A stretch of 64,000 nucleotides of DNA from Bacillota bacterium (GTDB taxonomy: Bacteria > Bacillota > Clostridia > Lachnospirales > Lachnospiraceae), in contig JAEWJZ010000028.1 of NCBI GenBank assembly GCA_023386315.1, forward strand, positions 355,381-419,380, given 5' to 3'. The translations under genes and the position numbers were made by a program. Shown here piece by piece: positions 27,715-36,426 of the stretch. The notes beneath the pieces were generated by a model. The model had not been told where the DNA came from and ran no database searches. It was given only the letters and a program-made list of their open reading frames with translations. Position 1 is the stretch's first letter, and every line of letters begins with the position of its first letter.

Positions 27715-28977
27715 ATGAGCGATTCCCGTATCTGTTATAAAGTTGAAGCATGGGACAGCTTACAGCATTTATTTAAGGTGAAAAATATTAATGATCATAC
27801 ATTACATTTTCTCGCAGCGTTTGAAAGTAAGTTAGACTATAGCCGTCTGCAGAAATCTCTCGCTGTGTCAGCTGAGGCTTTCCCTTTGCTCAAATGCCGT
27901 TTTAACGAAGACGGAAGACGGCCATACTGGGAGAGCTGCAGCTATACTGCAGATGAAATGCTGACTTTGATTGAGACGGAAGATGTTAATAGTGCTGTGA
28001 ACCAATTCCTTGTTTCTGAGGTTGATGAGTTAACAGGACCTCAGATAAAACTGGGTGTGATCCGGAATACACAGGCAGATACTCTTGTAATATTAATGAA
28101 TCATATGCTGTGTGATGCTGCAGGGTTCAAAGATTATCTGTATCTGCTTAGCAGCATCTATAACAATATAGAGAAAGATTCTGATTTTCATCCTCCTGTC
28201 TCAGGAAGCCGGAGATTATCTCAGATCAATCAGATGTTTTCCCTGAAAGACAGAATGAAAATTCTGTTTAGTAAGAATGACATGTCTGCACATGACCCGG
28301 CCAGGCTTCAGCTGGAAGGAGATTTAAATAATCCCTTTATAGAGATCAGAAGCATCCCGGAAGAAATTTTTTTGAAACGGAAGGAATATGCCAGGAGTCA
28401 TAATGCAACGATAAACGATATGATACTTTCCGCATATATCCGAACCCTTTATGAAACTTTTGGTTATGCTTTTCCAATTCCCAGCACGGTTGATTTAAGA
28501 AAGTATTTACCTGGCCATAAAGCAAAGGGTATCTGTAATCTGTGTACCAATCTTACCTGCGACATAGGTCCAGATATTGGAATATCGTTTGAAGATACCC
28601 TTGAAAAAGTCAGGGATAGCATGAATAAGGAAAAATCCAGTAACGCCTGTATGAAAAGCATAACTATGCTTGAGAAAGTATTTGATGTATTGCCTTACAG
28701 GCTGGCCGAAAGCATTGTGAATAAAAGCTTCAATAATGCACCCATTGCCTTTACTAATATTGGGATAATAGAAGAAAAACGGTTTTATTTTGATAAGTTG
28801 AAAATTAAAAATGCATATATGACCGGTTCCGTGAAATACAGCCCTTATTTTCAGCTTGCCGTTTCTACTTTTGACAATAAACCTGCACTGAGTGTCAATC
28901 TTTTTGGGTCAGAGGCTGATCAGGATAAGATATCTGTTTTTCTGGATAAAGTTGTTTTGGAACTGTATGGAGTGTGA
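27715..28977 (+). CDS. condensation / acyltransferase-like protein (CAT-superfamily fold)
   Basis: 420 aa. The motif NHMLCDAAG near residue 134 corresponds to the catalytic HxxxD(G) of condensation domains, PapA-type acyltransferases and alcohol acetyltransferases. Further on, VDLRKYLPG (about residue 260) and GNLCTNL-like ICNLCTNL fit the second half of that fold. No carrier protein or adenylation domain is nearby, so a stand-alone O- or N-acyltransferase is likelier than peptide synthesis. Start ATG 27715 is chosen for GAGGTG 6 bp upstream, though GTG 27706 and ATG 27709 are in frame. Co-transcribed with the LuxR gene. Confidence 0.75.
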   Translation: MSDSRICYKVEAWDSLQHLFKVKNINDHTLHFLAAFESKLDYSRLQKSLAVSAEAFPLLKCRFNEDGRRPYWESCSYTADEMLTLIETEDVNSAVNQFLVSEVDELTGPQIKLGVIRNTQADTLVILMNHMLCDAAGFKDYLYLLSSIYNNIEKDSDFHPPVSGSRRLSQINQMFSLKDRMKILFSKNDMSAHDPARLQLEGDLNNPFIEIRSIPEEIFLKRKEYARSHNATINDMILSAYIRTLYETFGYAFPIPSTVDLRKYLPGHKAKGICNLCTNLTCDIGPDIGISFEDTLEKVRDSMNKEKSSNACMKSITMLEKVFDVLPYRLAESIVNKSFNNAPIAFTNIGIIEEKRFYFDKLKIKNAYMTGSVKYSPYFQLAVSTFDNKPALSVNLFGSEADQDKISVFLDKVVLELYGV

Positions 28978-29014
28978 AGGAAATACAGGGAAGGAAAGGG
29001 CAGCATATAATGAC

Positions 29015-29043
29015 TTGACAAAAGCGTATAGTAACCATATACT
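29015..29043 (+). promoter_or_regulatory. consensus promoter of the MarR gene
   Basis: TTGACA (29015-29020), 17-bp spacer, TATACT (29038-29043). The predicted transcription start is at about 29050, which is the A of the ATG itself, so the message may be leaderless. Confidence 0.7.
29026..29042. promoter_or_regulatory. MarR-cluster operator, copy 1
   Basis: GTATAGTAACCATATAC, an imperfect dyad matching copies 2 and 3 at 15 of 17 positions. It lies across the spacer and -10 of the MarR promoter, an ideal place for autorepression. Confidence 0.65.
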
Positions 29044-29049
29044 TGTGGT

Positions 29050-29523
29050 ATGGATAAATTTATAAATGACAAACATAAAATTGCATATGATTCGCTGCAT
29101 TACGCATCTGCCTTATTCGAACTGGATAAGAAGACTCGTTACTACGGAACAGATGTGCCGATTTTTCACTCTGAGATACATGTAATAATGGCTATTGCCG
29201 AGCACCCTGGAATCCATGTGGGTGGATTGGCCGATATCCTGGGAGTAACAAAAGGAGCTGTTTCCGAAATTCTCAAAAAGCTGGAGAGAAAGGCTCTGAT
29301 TATAAAAGAAGTCGATGATCTTAATTTGTCCAGATATTCGTTGTATCTGACGGAAAAGGGAAAAAGGGCTCATAGCAATCATTTACATTACCATACTGTC
29401 TTAAACAATATGGTTGAGGAACAGCTGGAAGATGCTTCAGAACACGATTTAGAATTTTTATCAGATTTTTTAACGTCCCTGATTAGTAAAATCAAAGTTT
29501 TTAAGGATAACTTCGAGGAATAA
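29050..29523 (+). CDS. MarR-family transcriptional regulator
   Basis: 157 aa. Winged helix with recognition region GGLADILGVTKGAVSEILKK (about residues 57-76) and wing DLNLSRYSLYLTEKGK (about 94-109), flanked by dimerisation helices. No good ribosome site precedes the ATG, and the promoter -10 ends only 6 bp upstream, hinting at leaderless translation. The palindrome GTATGGTAACCATAC recurs before this gene, the next small ORF and the DtxR gene, so it is the likely regulator of all three. Confidence 0.88.
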   Translation: MDKFINDKHKIAYDSLHYASALFELDKKTRYYGTDVPIFHSEIHVIMAIAEHPGIHVGGLADILGVTKGAVSEILKKLERKALIIKEVDDLNLSRYSLYLTEKGKRAHSNHLHYHTVLNNMVEEQLEDASEHDLEFLSDFLTSLISKIKVFKDNFEE

Positions 29524-29565
29524 AATTTTACCATAGTGTATGGTAACCATACACATTCTGCGCAA
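29521..29565 (+). repeat. direct repeat unit A (paired with 29790-29835)
   Basis: Begins in the MarR stop codon with TAAAATTT and runs through the operator to CATTCTGCGCAA. The second unit at 29790 is very similar, TAAAATTTC ... CACATTTTGCAA, with a few substitutions and one length change. Suggests duplication of a stop-plus-operator cassette. Confidence 0.65.
29536..29554. promoter_or_regulatory. MarR-cluster operator, copy 2
   Basis: Perfect 19-bp palindrome GTGTATGGTAACCATACAC centred on 29545, 31 bp upstream of the non-ATG small ORF. Confidence 0.7.
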
Positions 29566-29585
29566 TTGAGTTAGGAGGTACTAAC

Positions 29586-29792
29586 ATAAAAAAGAAAATA
29601 TTAAAACCAAATAAGAAACCTGGCGCCAGTGAATTGGAGGAGCGAAGGTATAAACAAAAATTTGCAGCGGATGAAAGAGCTTTACAGACCATCTTTCATG
29701 CATTTACTTCGTACCAGCCTTTTTATTTTAATCCATATGAATTCCCATTGTTTCCCCCAATGAATTATATAGATAAAAGGCGCGATGAATAA
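29586..29792 (+). CDS. 68-aa basic protein with apparent AUA start codon
   Basis: Open frame with a perfect AGGAGG (29573-29578) 7 nt before ATA at 29586. Between the in-frame stop at 29544 and this ATA there is no ATG, GTG or TTG, so standard callers miss it. The product starts (M)KKKILKPNKKPG, continues with an acidic/basic helix (SELEERRYKQKFAADERALQ) and ends in an aromatic, proline-rich segment (FYFNPYEFPLFPP). No membrane helix or known family seen. It lies between operator copies 2 and 3 and ends 61 bp before the DtxR-like gene. An ATG changed to ATA in this strain, or a base error, would look the same. Confidence 0.55.
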   Translation: MKKKILKPNKKPGASELEERRYKQKFAADERALQTIFHAFTSYQPFYFNPYEFPLFPPMNYIDKRRDE

Positions 29793-29835
29793 AATTTCTA
29801 TCATAGAGTATGGTAACCATACACATTTTGCAAGA
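29790..29835 (+). repeat. direct repeat unit B (paired with 29521-29565)
   Basis: Starts at the stop codon of the AUA-start ORF and carries operator copy 3. Same order of elements as unit A: stop, AAATTT, ATAG, palindrome, CACATT, TGC. Confidence 0.65.
29808..29822. promoter_or_regulatory. MarR-cluster operator, copy 3
   Basis: Perfect 15-bp palindrome GTATGGTAACCATAC, 31 bp before the DtxR-like ATG at 29854. Confidence 0.7.
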
Positions 29836-29853
29836 ACAGCAGGAGGAAAAGCG

Positions 29854-30255
29854 ATGTATCAGAATATGCATTATAGTTCAGAGAAAAAACTCAGCCCGTC
29901 AAAGGAGGAATACTTAAAGGCTATTTTCCGGTTATCAGAAAAGGAACAGACAGTACGTTCCATTGATCTGGCTGCTTATTTAGGGGTTTCCAAACCAAGT
30001 GTAAATAATGCCATAACAATATTGCAGGAAAAAGGGCTGGTGGTAAAGCCGCTGGGCGGTGAAATCCATCTCACAGAAGAAGGGCGTACACAGGGTAAAA
30101 TGATTACAGCAAAGTTTCAGGTGCTGAAACAATTCTTAGTTGGCTGCTGTAATGTTAATGAGGAGACAGCCAGTAAAGATGCCTGCAAAATAGAGCATTT
30201 TATCAGTGACGAGACTGTTTTGGCTTTAGAAAAATATTGTAGTGGGATAAAATAA
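29854..30255 (+). CDS. DtxR/MntR-family metal-dependent regulator
   Basis: 133 aa. KLSPSKEEYLKAIFRLSE and the HTH AAYLGVSKPSVNNAI (about residues 38-52) followed by LTEEG and the metal-site/dimer region DACKIEHFIS (about 108-117) identify the DtxR/MntR family. The C-terminal SH3 domain is absent, as in MntR. Start ATG 29854 has AGGAGGAAAA upstream; an in-frame ATG at 29785 would translate through operator 3. Clustered with MarR under a shared palindrome. Metal transport genes are not seen in the window. Confidence 0.85.
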   Translation: MYQNMHYSSEKKLSPSKEEYLKAIFRLSEKEQTVRSIDLAAYLGVSKPSVNNAITILQEKGLVVKPLGGEIHLTEEGRTQGKMITAKFQVLKQFLVGCCNVNEETASKDACKIEHFISDETVLALEKYCSGIK

Positions 30256-30347
30256 ATTTTTCTAAAAGACTGCTGTTTACATTTTCAGTCAATTTCACTT
30301 TCTATAAGACGAATGCATTCAAACAAAATGATTGAGGAGGATTATGT

Positions 30348-32084
30348 ATGTTGAAAGTGAAAAGAGTGCTGGCCTTTGTACTCAGCATTATTCTGGTGCT
30401 CTCCATGGTGCCGGAGATTCCCGCGCTGGCGGCAAATGCAATGACAGTAGATTGTGCCAATGTACTCAGAGAAGTGACCCATTGTGCCAATGGTTCTCTG
30501 TATGGAATGACAGAGAGTATTCCGGCTGATGTAAACGGTCTTGTAGCACCCTTAAAGCCCTACGTTTTGAGAAATCCTGCCAGAGGCGGCAACGGAAATC
30601 AGCATCCGTTTGGAGATGCGATTCTGGTTTCCCAGAAGCTGGCATCTGTTCCCAGTGCGAGAGTATCTATAGATTTAGCAGATATGCTGCCGGGCTGGCC
30701 GTACCGCTGGCCGGGAATGACCAGCTGGCTGAATCAGGTGAAATCTTTTATTAACGACAAGAAAGCATCAGGCCGTAATAATTATTATGGTTATGAAATC
30801 TGGAATGAGCCTGGGGGAACCTGGAATTCGTCCAACGGCAGTTTTAACGATATGTGGAAACAGACCTATGATGTGATCCGCGCCAATGATCCAGGCGCTA
30901 AAATCATAGGGCCCTGTGAGAGCTATTATAACAATTCCCGCATGAAGGATTTTCTTACTTTTTGTAAAGCTAATCACTGTCTGCCGGATATCATGAGCTG
31001 GCATGAGCTGTCAGGCGGACCGAAGACAATTGCCCCCAACCTTAGAACATACCGGGCTCTGGAGGTTTCCCTGGGAATTAATCCGCTGCCAATCAGTATC
31101 AATGAATACTGTGATCCGGATCATGCTCTGGAAGGCCAGCCGGGATCTTCCGCCCGCTTTATTGCGAAATTTGAACGTCATAAGGTGGAAAGTGCCTGTA
31201 TCACCTGGTGGTTTGTACCAACTCCGGGAAGGCTTGGCAGTCTTCTTGCAACCAATACGGAAAAAGGTGCAGGCTGGTATTTCTATAAATGGTATGGAGA
31301 TATGACTGGAAATATGGTTTTTGTTACTCCGCCTAACGATGACAGCGATCTGGTGGATGGTACAGCCTGCGTTGATTCCAATGCGAGATACGTAAGCTTT
31401 ATTTTTGGAGGACCCAATGATGGGACTATTAATACAACCTTTAAAAATATTCCTTCCTTTATCGGTTCCACAGCTTCTGTAAAAGTGGAAAAAATAGACT
31501 GGGTCAGCAAAGATACCGTATCCAGAGGACCGGTTGTTCTGTCCGCTTCCAATTATCCTGTTGTAAACGGGCAGATCTCCGTCAATTTATCCGGCTGCAA
31601 CAATAGTTCCGGTTACCGCATCTATATTACTCCCGGCACAGGAACAAATACGGGGATTGTTTCCGGAGAGACTTATAAACTGATCAACAGGGGAAGCGGT
31701 AAAGCTCTGGATGTGACCAACGGATCAACCGCAGACGGAGCTGATGTGATTCAGTGGGGCTATAGCGGTCAAAATAATCAGAAATGGACTCTGACAGATA
31801 CAGGAAATGGATATAAACTGAGCAATACAAAGAGTGGTAAGGTTCTGGATGTTTATAAGAGTTCCACAGCAGATGGAGCGGACGTAATTCAGTGGACGGA
31901 TAACGGACAGAATAATCAGAGATGGAACTTAATAGATCTGGGAAATGGCTATTACAATCTTGTAAATGTAAACAGCGGAAAGCTTCTGGATGTAGAAAAG
32001 GGCTCTGGGGCTGATGGCGGAAATGTAATACAGTGGAGCAGCAACAACGGGTATAATCAGCAGTGGCAGATTACTGCGCCATAA
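30348..32084 (+). CDS. secreted clan GH-A glycoside hydrolase (GH39-like) with ricin-type lectin domain
   Basis: 578 aa. Signal peptide (cleavage near PALA, residue 28), a TIM-barrel catalytic part with acid/base Glu154 in EIWNEPGG and probable nucleophile Glu253 in SINEYC, a short beta domain, and a C-terminal ricin-B/CBM13 trefoil (about residues 440-578). The trefoil has three repeats, each with SGK.LDV, DG.(D/N)VIQW and NQ.W, all lectin motifs intact. Probably a surface-released xylosidase or galactanase-like enzyme bound to its glycan; the substrate is not readable. GAGGAGG lies 7 bp before the ATG. Confidence 0.85.
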   Translation: MLKVKRVLAFVLSIILVLSMVPEIPALAANAMTVDCANVLREVTHCANGSLYGMTESIPADVNGLVAPLKPYVLRNPARGGNGNQHPFGDAILVSQKLASVPSARVSIDLADMLPGWPYRWPGMTSWLNQVKSFINDKKASGRNNYYGYEIWNEPGGTWNSSNGSFNDMWKQTYDVIRANDPGAKIIGPCESYYNNSRMKDFLTFCKANHCLPDIMSWHELSGGPKTIAPNLRTYRALEVSLGINPLPISINEYCDPDHALEGQPGSSARFIAKFERHKVESACITWWFVPTPGRLGSLLATNTEKGAGWYFYKWYGDMTGNMVFVTPPNDDSDLVDGTACVDSNARYVSFIFGGPNDGTINTTFKNIPSFIGSTASVKVEKIDWVSKDTVSRGPVVLSASNYPVVNGQISVNLSGCNNSSGYRIYITPGTGTNTGIVSGETYKLINRGSGKALDVTNGSTADGADVIQWGYSGQNNQKWTLTDTGNGYKLSNTKSGKVLDVYKSSTADGADVIQWTDNGQNNQRWNLIDLGNGYYNLVNVNSGKLLDVEKGSGADGGNVIQWSSNNGYNQQWQITAP

Positions 32085-32097
32085 TAGAAACAAAATA

Positions 32098-32129
32098 GGG
32101 CACCCTGTAAGATATTGGACAGGGTGCCC
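32098..32129 (+). terminator. hairpin after the GH39-like gene
   Basis: Perfect 11-bp GC-rich stem GGGCACCCTGT / ACAGGGTGCCC with a 10-nt loop, 13 bp after the stop. No T-run, so termination efficiency is uncertain. Confidence 0.55.
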
Positions 32130-32256
32130 ATTCGTGAGGCTTTTTGCATCACGCTTTTTTCCTGGCATGCTGGATCTAAAAACCGGCAACTTGCTTCCTG
32201 CCATATTGTGCCTCACATTTAAATTTGATATATTAAATTTGGAGGGGGGAGCAGCC

Positions 32257-32697
32257 TTGAAAATTATAATCCAGACAAATGAGACGGTGAAGGATACAGA
32301 AATTACGATTATGTGCAGTACCATCACACCTGAGATCGAAAAAATTATTTCAAAATTGAAGGTATTAGAGAAACAGCTGGTGGTGGTAAAAGGAAATGAA
32401 ACATTTTTCCTTGATATTTTAGAGCTGCTTTATATTGAGACGGTTGATAAAAAAACGTTTGTATACACGGCGGATAATGTGTATGAAACGGAGATGAAAC
32501 TTTACGAGTTGGAAGAACAATTTGAACAATTTGGATTTATCAGGGCAGGCAAATCATGTATCGTGAATCTAAAACACATTAAGTCGCTGAAAGCAGAATT
32601 TGACAGAAGGATAAAAGTGACGATGGAAAACGGAGAGCAGTTAATTGTATCCAGACAGTATGCGGATGAATTTAAAAAGAGACTGGGGGTTAAATAA
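32257..32697 (+). CDS. LytTR-type DNA-binding regulator
   Basis: 146 aa. The C-terminal 100 residues form a LytTR domain (VVKGNETFFLDILELLYIET, then FVYTADNVYETEMKLYELEE and FIRAGKSCIVNLKHIKSL). A short N-terminal helical part has no receiver domain. Start TTG 32257 is chosen for the strong GGAGGGGGGAG site; in-frame codons upstream (from 32134) run back to the preceding hairpin. The stop abuts the ATG of a DUF3021 gene, the common LytTR-DUF3021 membrane pair of Firmicutes, where the membrane partner probably restrains the regulator. Confidence 0.87.
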   Translation: MKIIIQTNETVKDTEITIMCSTITPEIEKIISKLKVLEKQLVVVKGNETFFLDILELLYIETVDKKTFVYTADNVYETEMKLYELEEQFEQFGFIRAGKSCIVNLKHIKSLKAEFDRRIKVTMENGEQLIVSRQYADEFKKRLGVK

Positions 32698-33174
32698 ATG
32701 CAGAATAAGAAGACTATTTTTGATTTTTTGGCGCAGGGGTTCTGCCTGTTCGGAGTCACTGTGGTAATTTTAAATGTGATATGTGTTATGTTTGGGGATA
32801 GTGCGAAAGAAATTTCCAGTATGTTTTCCCTGGGGGGCGAAGGGCTTTCAGCAGAAACCATGTTACAGTTTCTTATTGTATCATTACTGATAACCGGAGC
32901 CAGATTTATATATTTTAATGATGTGATTGTAAAAAGGGCTTCCATTGCGGTCCGCACGGCTATGCTGCTGATCACGGTTATTGCAGTAATTGCTGTATTT
33001 ATTTATAGCTTTGAGTGGTTTCCGGTGAATATGTGGCAGCCCTGGGCGCTGTTTTTAGCTGGATTTGGAATTTTATTTTTATCAGGAACGGCAATAACTT
33101 ATTTAAAAGAGAAAACAGATAATAGAAATATGGAAGAAGCCTTAAGGAAACTGAAGGAAAGACCGATTCCATAA
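32698..33174 (+). CDS. DUF3021 family membrane protein
   Basis: 158 aa with four hydrophobic segments. It follows the LytTR gene with no gap. The helical layout and the gene pairing match DUF3021, whose members accompany LytTR regulators and are believed to modulate them. The C-terminus (EEALRKLKE) is cytoplasmic and charged. Confidence 0.85.
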   Translation: MQNKKTIFDFLAQGFCLFGVTVVILNVICVMFGDSAKEISSMFSLGGEGLSAETMLQFLIVSLLITGARFIYFNDVIVKRASIAVRTAMLLITVIAVIAVFIYSFEWFPVNMWQPWALFLAGFGILFLSGTAITYLKEKTDNRNMEEALRKLKERPIP

Positions 33175-33250
33175 TCATTAAGTACGAAAAATGGCAATAG
33201 AATGAAGTTTAAGTTGTTAGTTGCTCAATGAGATGATAGAATGTTCACAT

Positions 33251-33274
33251 GCAGTCTTGAAATCAAATGACTGC
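33251..33274 (+). promoter_or_regulatory. small hairpin in the helicase leader
   Basis: GCAGTC ... GACTGC with a 12-nt loop, 30 bp before the helicase ATG at 33304. The 129-bp gap holds no gene. A role in helicase autoregulation or cold response is only a suggestion. Confidence 0.3.
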
Positions 33275-33303
33275 ACCGTATTAACGGAATGAGAGGAACA
33301 AAA

Positions 33304-34755
33304 ATGATTCAGAATAAATTCGGCAGTTTTTCTTTGAGCAACGAAATCCAAAAGGCCCTTCGTGTTTTGGATTATGAAATACCCACGGAAGTTCAGGAAC
33401 GTGTCATTCCACTGGCATTAGAAAAAAAAGACCTTATTGTGAAAGCAAAGACAGGCAGCGGGAAAACCGCTGCCTATGCAATTCCCATCTGTGAGATGAT
33501 CAACTGGCTGGAAAACAAACCCCAGGCACTGATTCTTACGCCCACAAGAGAACTGGCGGTTCAGGTGAAAGAGGACTTTACCAACATCGGACGGTTCAAA
33601 CGGATAAAAGCAGCAGCAATCTATGGCGGCCATCCGTTTGCTGTTGAGAAGACAGAGTTAAAGCAAAAAACGCATGCAGCAGTGGGCACTCCCGGGCGTG
33701 TGATGGATCATATAAGAAAAGGGACTCTGCCTTTAAGTATGATCAGCTGCCTGGTCATAGATGAGGCGGACCGGATGCTGGATATGGGATTTATTGACCA
33801 GGTAGAGGAAATTATAAAAGAGCTTCCGAAGGACAGGGTTACCATGCTGTTTTCTGCTACGATGCCTCAGGAAATAAAAGATCTGTCATTGAATGAGAGC
33901 AGGACGCCAGTCCAGATCGATATTCATGAGGAAAAGGATATGACAGCGGATATCGATCACTCCCTTTTTATTACGTCAGAGGAAGATAAATTTGAACTGC
34001 TTACTGATATTACAATTATGGAAAATCCTGACAGCTGCATCATCTTCTGCAGCACAAAGGACCGGGTGGATCAGGTATGGGAGCGGTTAAAACAGATGAA
34101 TTACCATCCGCAAAAGCTGCACGGCGGCATGGAACAGGCGGACCGGATCTCAGCCATACGCCGGTTTAAAAGAGGGCAGTACCGGTACCTGGTTGCTACG
34201 GATGTGGCGGCAAGGGGGATTGATGTGGAAGATATATCCCTTGTTATTAACTATGATATCCCTCTTGAGGCGGAAACCTATGTCCACCGGACCGGAAGAA
34301 CCGGGCGGGCAGGTCACAGAGGGAAGGCGGTTTTGCTGGCGACTCCCTCCCAGGACCGCTTTGTCAGGCAGATTGAAGCATTCATTGGATTTGAGATTAA
34401 GGAGCGGGCAGTATATGAGAAGGCTGAGGTATTTAAGGCCAGGCTCATTTTTGATAAAAAAATAAAAGCAGCACCTGAGATCAGACAGTTAAAGAGCGAT
34501 CAGTTAAACAAAGGGATTATGAAACTGCGGTTTAACGGCGGTAAGAAAAAGAAACTCAGAGCGACAAACTTTGTGGGGGTCCTGTCTAATTTAGAAGGCA
34601 TGTCAGCGGAAGATATCGGAATCATAACAATTCAGGATACACTTACCTATGTGGAAATATTAAACGGAAAAGGTCCAATGGTGCTGGAAGCCATGAGCCA
34701 TACCACGATAAATGGAAAACAATTAAAGGTAACAAAAGCATTGGATAAATATTAA
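33304..34755 (+). CDS. dbpA: DEAD-box RNA helicase with DbpA-type C-terminal domain
   Basis: 483 aa. Motif I AKTGSGKT (residues 48-55), [17 protein letters not shown] (IDEADRMLD), SAT, then helicase-C motifs and [12 protein letters not shown]. The last 75 residues form the RNA-binding domain of DbpA/YxiN ([18 protein letters not shown]), which directs the enzyme to hairpin 92 of 23S rRNA for large-subunit assembly. Start 33304 is chosen because AGAGGA lies at proper spacing; ATG 33289 contains that site. Confidence 0.9.
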   Translation: MIQNKFGSFSLSNEIQKALRVLDYEIPTEVQERVIPLALEKKDLIVKAKTGSGKTAAYAIPICEMINWLENKPQALILTPTRELAVQVKEDFTNIGRFKRIKAAAIYGGHPFAVEKTELKQKTHAAVGTPGRVMDHIRKGTLPLSMISCLVIDEADRMLDMGFIDQVEEIIKELPKDRVTMLFSATMPQEIKDLSLNESRTPVQIDIHEEKDMTADIDHSLFITSEEDKFELLTDITIMENPDSCIIFCSTKDRVDQVWERLKQMNYHPQKLHGGMEQADRISAIRRFKRGQYRYLVATDVAARGIDVEDISLVINYDIPLEAETYVHRTGRTGRAGHRGKAVLLATPSQDRFVRQIEAFIGFEIKERAVYEKAEVFKARLIFDKKIKAAPEIRQLKSDQLNKGIMKLRFNGGKKKKLRATNFVGVLSNLEGMSAEDIGIITIQDTLTYVEILNGKGPMVLEAMSHTTINGKQLKVTKALDKY

Positions 34756-34805
34756 TGGCGTGTTATAGTAAAGCATGAATATAAATTAAATACAAAGGGG
34801 TTTTT

Positions 34806-35327
34806 ATGGAAAATATCGATATATTGAAGAGATTAAGATATGCACTGGATATCAAAGACAGTGATATGGCGGAGATTTTTAAAATGGGAGGAGTTACGCT
34901 TACAAAAACGGATGTGCAGGAGCTGTTAAAGTCCAATGACAGCAGTGATGCGGCTGCGTTAAAAAAAGACAGCCCATCCCCGGGAAATCAGATATGTAAT
35001 AATCATATGCTGGAATCATTTTTAAATGGTTTTATTGTTTTTAAACGTGGAAAAAAGGAACCAAAACCAGGGGAATCCGAAGAATCTAATTTTATGATAA
35101 ACGACGACCGGAATGTGAACAACGTTTTTCTTAAAAAGGTTAAAATAGCATTGGCTTTTACCGGCGAAGATATGCTTGCAGTTTTTAAAGCCGGAGGAGC
35201 GGAACTGTCAAACGGGGAATTAAGTGCCCTGTTAAGAAGAGAAGGCCAGCGCAATTACAAGGTCTGCGGGGATCGTTATGTCAGAGTTTTCTTAAAGGGG
35301 CTTGCAGAGAGATGCAGGAAGAAATAA
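34806..35327 (+). CDS. DUF1456 (YehS-like) protein
   Basis: 173 aa built from two similar helical units. RLRYALDIKDSDMAEIFKMGG near the N-terminus and KVKIALAFTGEDMLAVFKAGG from about residue 111 are tandem copies, the hallmark of DUF1456. Function unknown. Preceded by AAAGGGG. A charged linker of about 35 residues joins the units. Confidence 0.88.
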   Translation: MENIDILKRLRYALDIKDSDMAEIFKMGGVTLTKTDVQELLKSNDSSDAAALKKDSPSPGNQICNNHMLESFLNGFIVFKRGKKEPKPGESEESNFMINDDRNVNNVFLKKVKIALAFTGEDMLAVFKAGGAELSNGELSALLRREGQRNYKVCGDRYVRVFLKGLAERCRKK

Positions 35328-35372
35328 CAGGATAATTTAAGTGCCAGCTTTTGTTTGAAGGGGTAAAGAGCC

Positions 35373-36419
35373 ATGGTGACGTTAAAGGAAATTGCAAAAA
35401 GATGTGACGTATCCGTATCGACGGTATCCAACATTTTAAACGGGATACCAAAAGTGAGCGAGGAGACCAGGCAGAAGGTATTACAGGTAATAAGGGAAAC
35501 CGGTTATCAGCCCAATTATATAGCCCAGGGACTGCGTAAGAAAAAGACTAAATTAATCGGAATTATTGCCGAGGATATTTCACTTTTTTCCACTCCCATA
35601 ATTATTGAGAGCATTATGTCTTATTGTGAAACCAAAAATTACAGAACAATTATGGTGAATCTCCGTTTGTATGCCAGATGGAATGAACAATGGTATCATG
35701 ATGAAGAGGAATATAATTCTGTCTTAAATCCCGCGATTCAGGAACTCCTGTCAATTAAAGTAGACGGGATCATCTATGTACCTGGACATGCCAGAAATAT
35801 GCGCTGTTTTGGCGAGGATTTTAAAATACCCGCAGTCATGACATACGGCTATACCAATACGCCTGAGTTCCCTTCCGTTGTCATCGATGATGAGAAGGGC
35901 GGATATGATATGACGGAATATCTTCTGAAAATGGGACACAGACGGATTGGCATTATCGGAGGCAGGAAAGACAACATCCATATGGATAAACGGCTTCTCG
36001 GGTATCAGAGAGCTTTGTTTGACAGGCAGATCTTTTACAATCCGGACCTGGTATGCTATGGAAACTGGGATCGGGAATGCGGTTATGAAGGTGCAAAAAT
36101 ACTGATAAAAAAGAACGTTACGGCGATCTTCTGTTTATCGGATGTGATTGCAGGGGGAGTTTATGATTATCTGGAAGAGAATGAACTGGAAGCCCCGGAG
36201 GATATCTCCGTGGTTGGATTTGACGATCAGGTGATTGCACAGTATTTCCGTCCTTCGCTGACCACTGCAGCACTCCCTTTAAAAGAGATTGGAAAAAAGG
36301 CGGCAGAGTTACTGATCCGGTCATTAGACGGGGACGAAGAACAGACAGAAAACCAGTCTGGTGAAGTTGCACTGCCATGTTCCGTTATTATCAGAAAATC
36401 AGTAAAGAAATTGTTGTAG
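35373..36419 (+). CDS. LacI-family transcriptional repressor
   Basis: 348 aa. HTH and hinge VTLKEIAKRCDVSVSTVSNI (residues 2-21) with hinge helix residues NYIAQGLRKKKT, then a periplasmic-binding-like sensor domain (IGIIAEDIS to the C-terminus). It sits immediately upstream of the saccharide operon at 36745. Two copies of a GTAAA-ACGA-TTTAC dyad around that operon's promoter are its probable operators. Its ligand would be a product of the beta-helix/GH43 pathway. Confidence 0.92.
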   Translation: MVTLKEIAKRCDVSVSTVSNILNGIPKVSEETRQKVLQVIRETGYQPNYIAQGLRKKKTKLIGIIAEDISLFSTPIIIESIMSYCETKNYRTIMVNLRLYARWNEQWYHDEEEYNSVLNPAIQELLSIKVDGIIYVPGHARNMRCFGEDFKIPAVMTYGYTNTPEFPSVVIDDEKGGYDMTEYLLKMGHRRIGIIGGRKDNIHMDKRLLGYQRALFDRQIFYNPDLVCYGNWDRECGYEGAKILIKKNVTAIFCLSDVIAGGVYDYLEENELEAPEDISVVGFDDQVIAQYFRPSLTTAALPLKEIGKKAAELLIRSLDGDEEQTENQSGEVALPCSVIIRKSVKKLL

Positions 36420-36426
36420 TAAAAAT

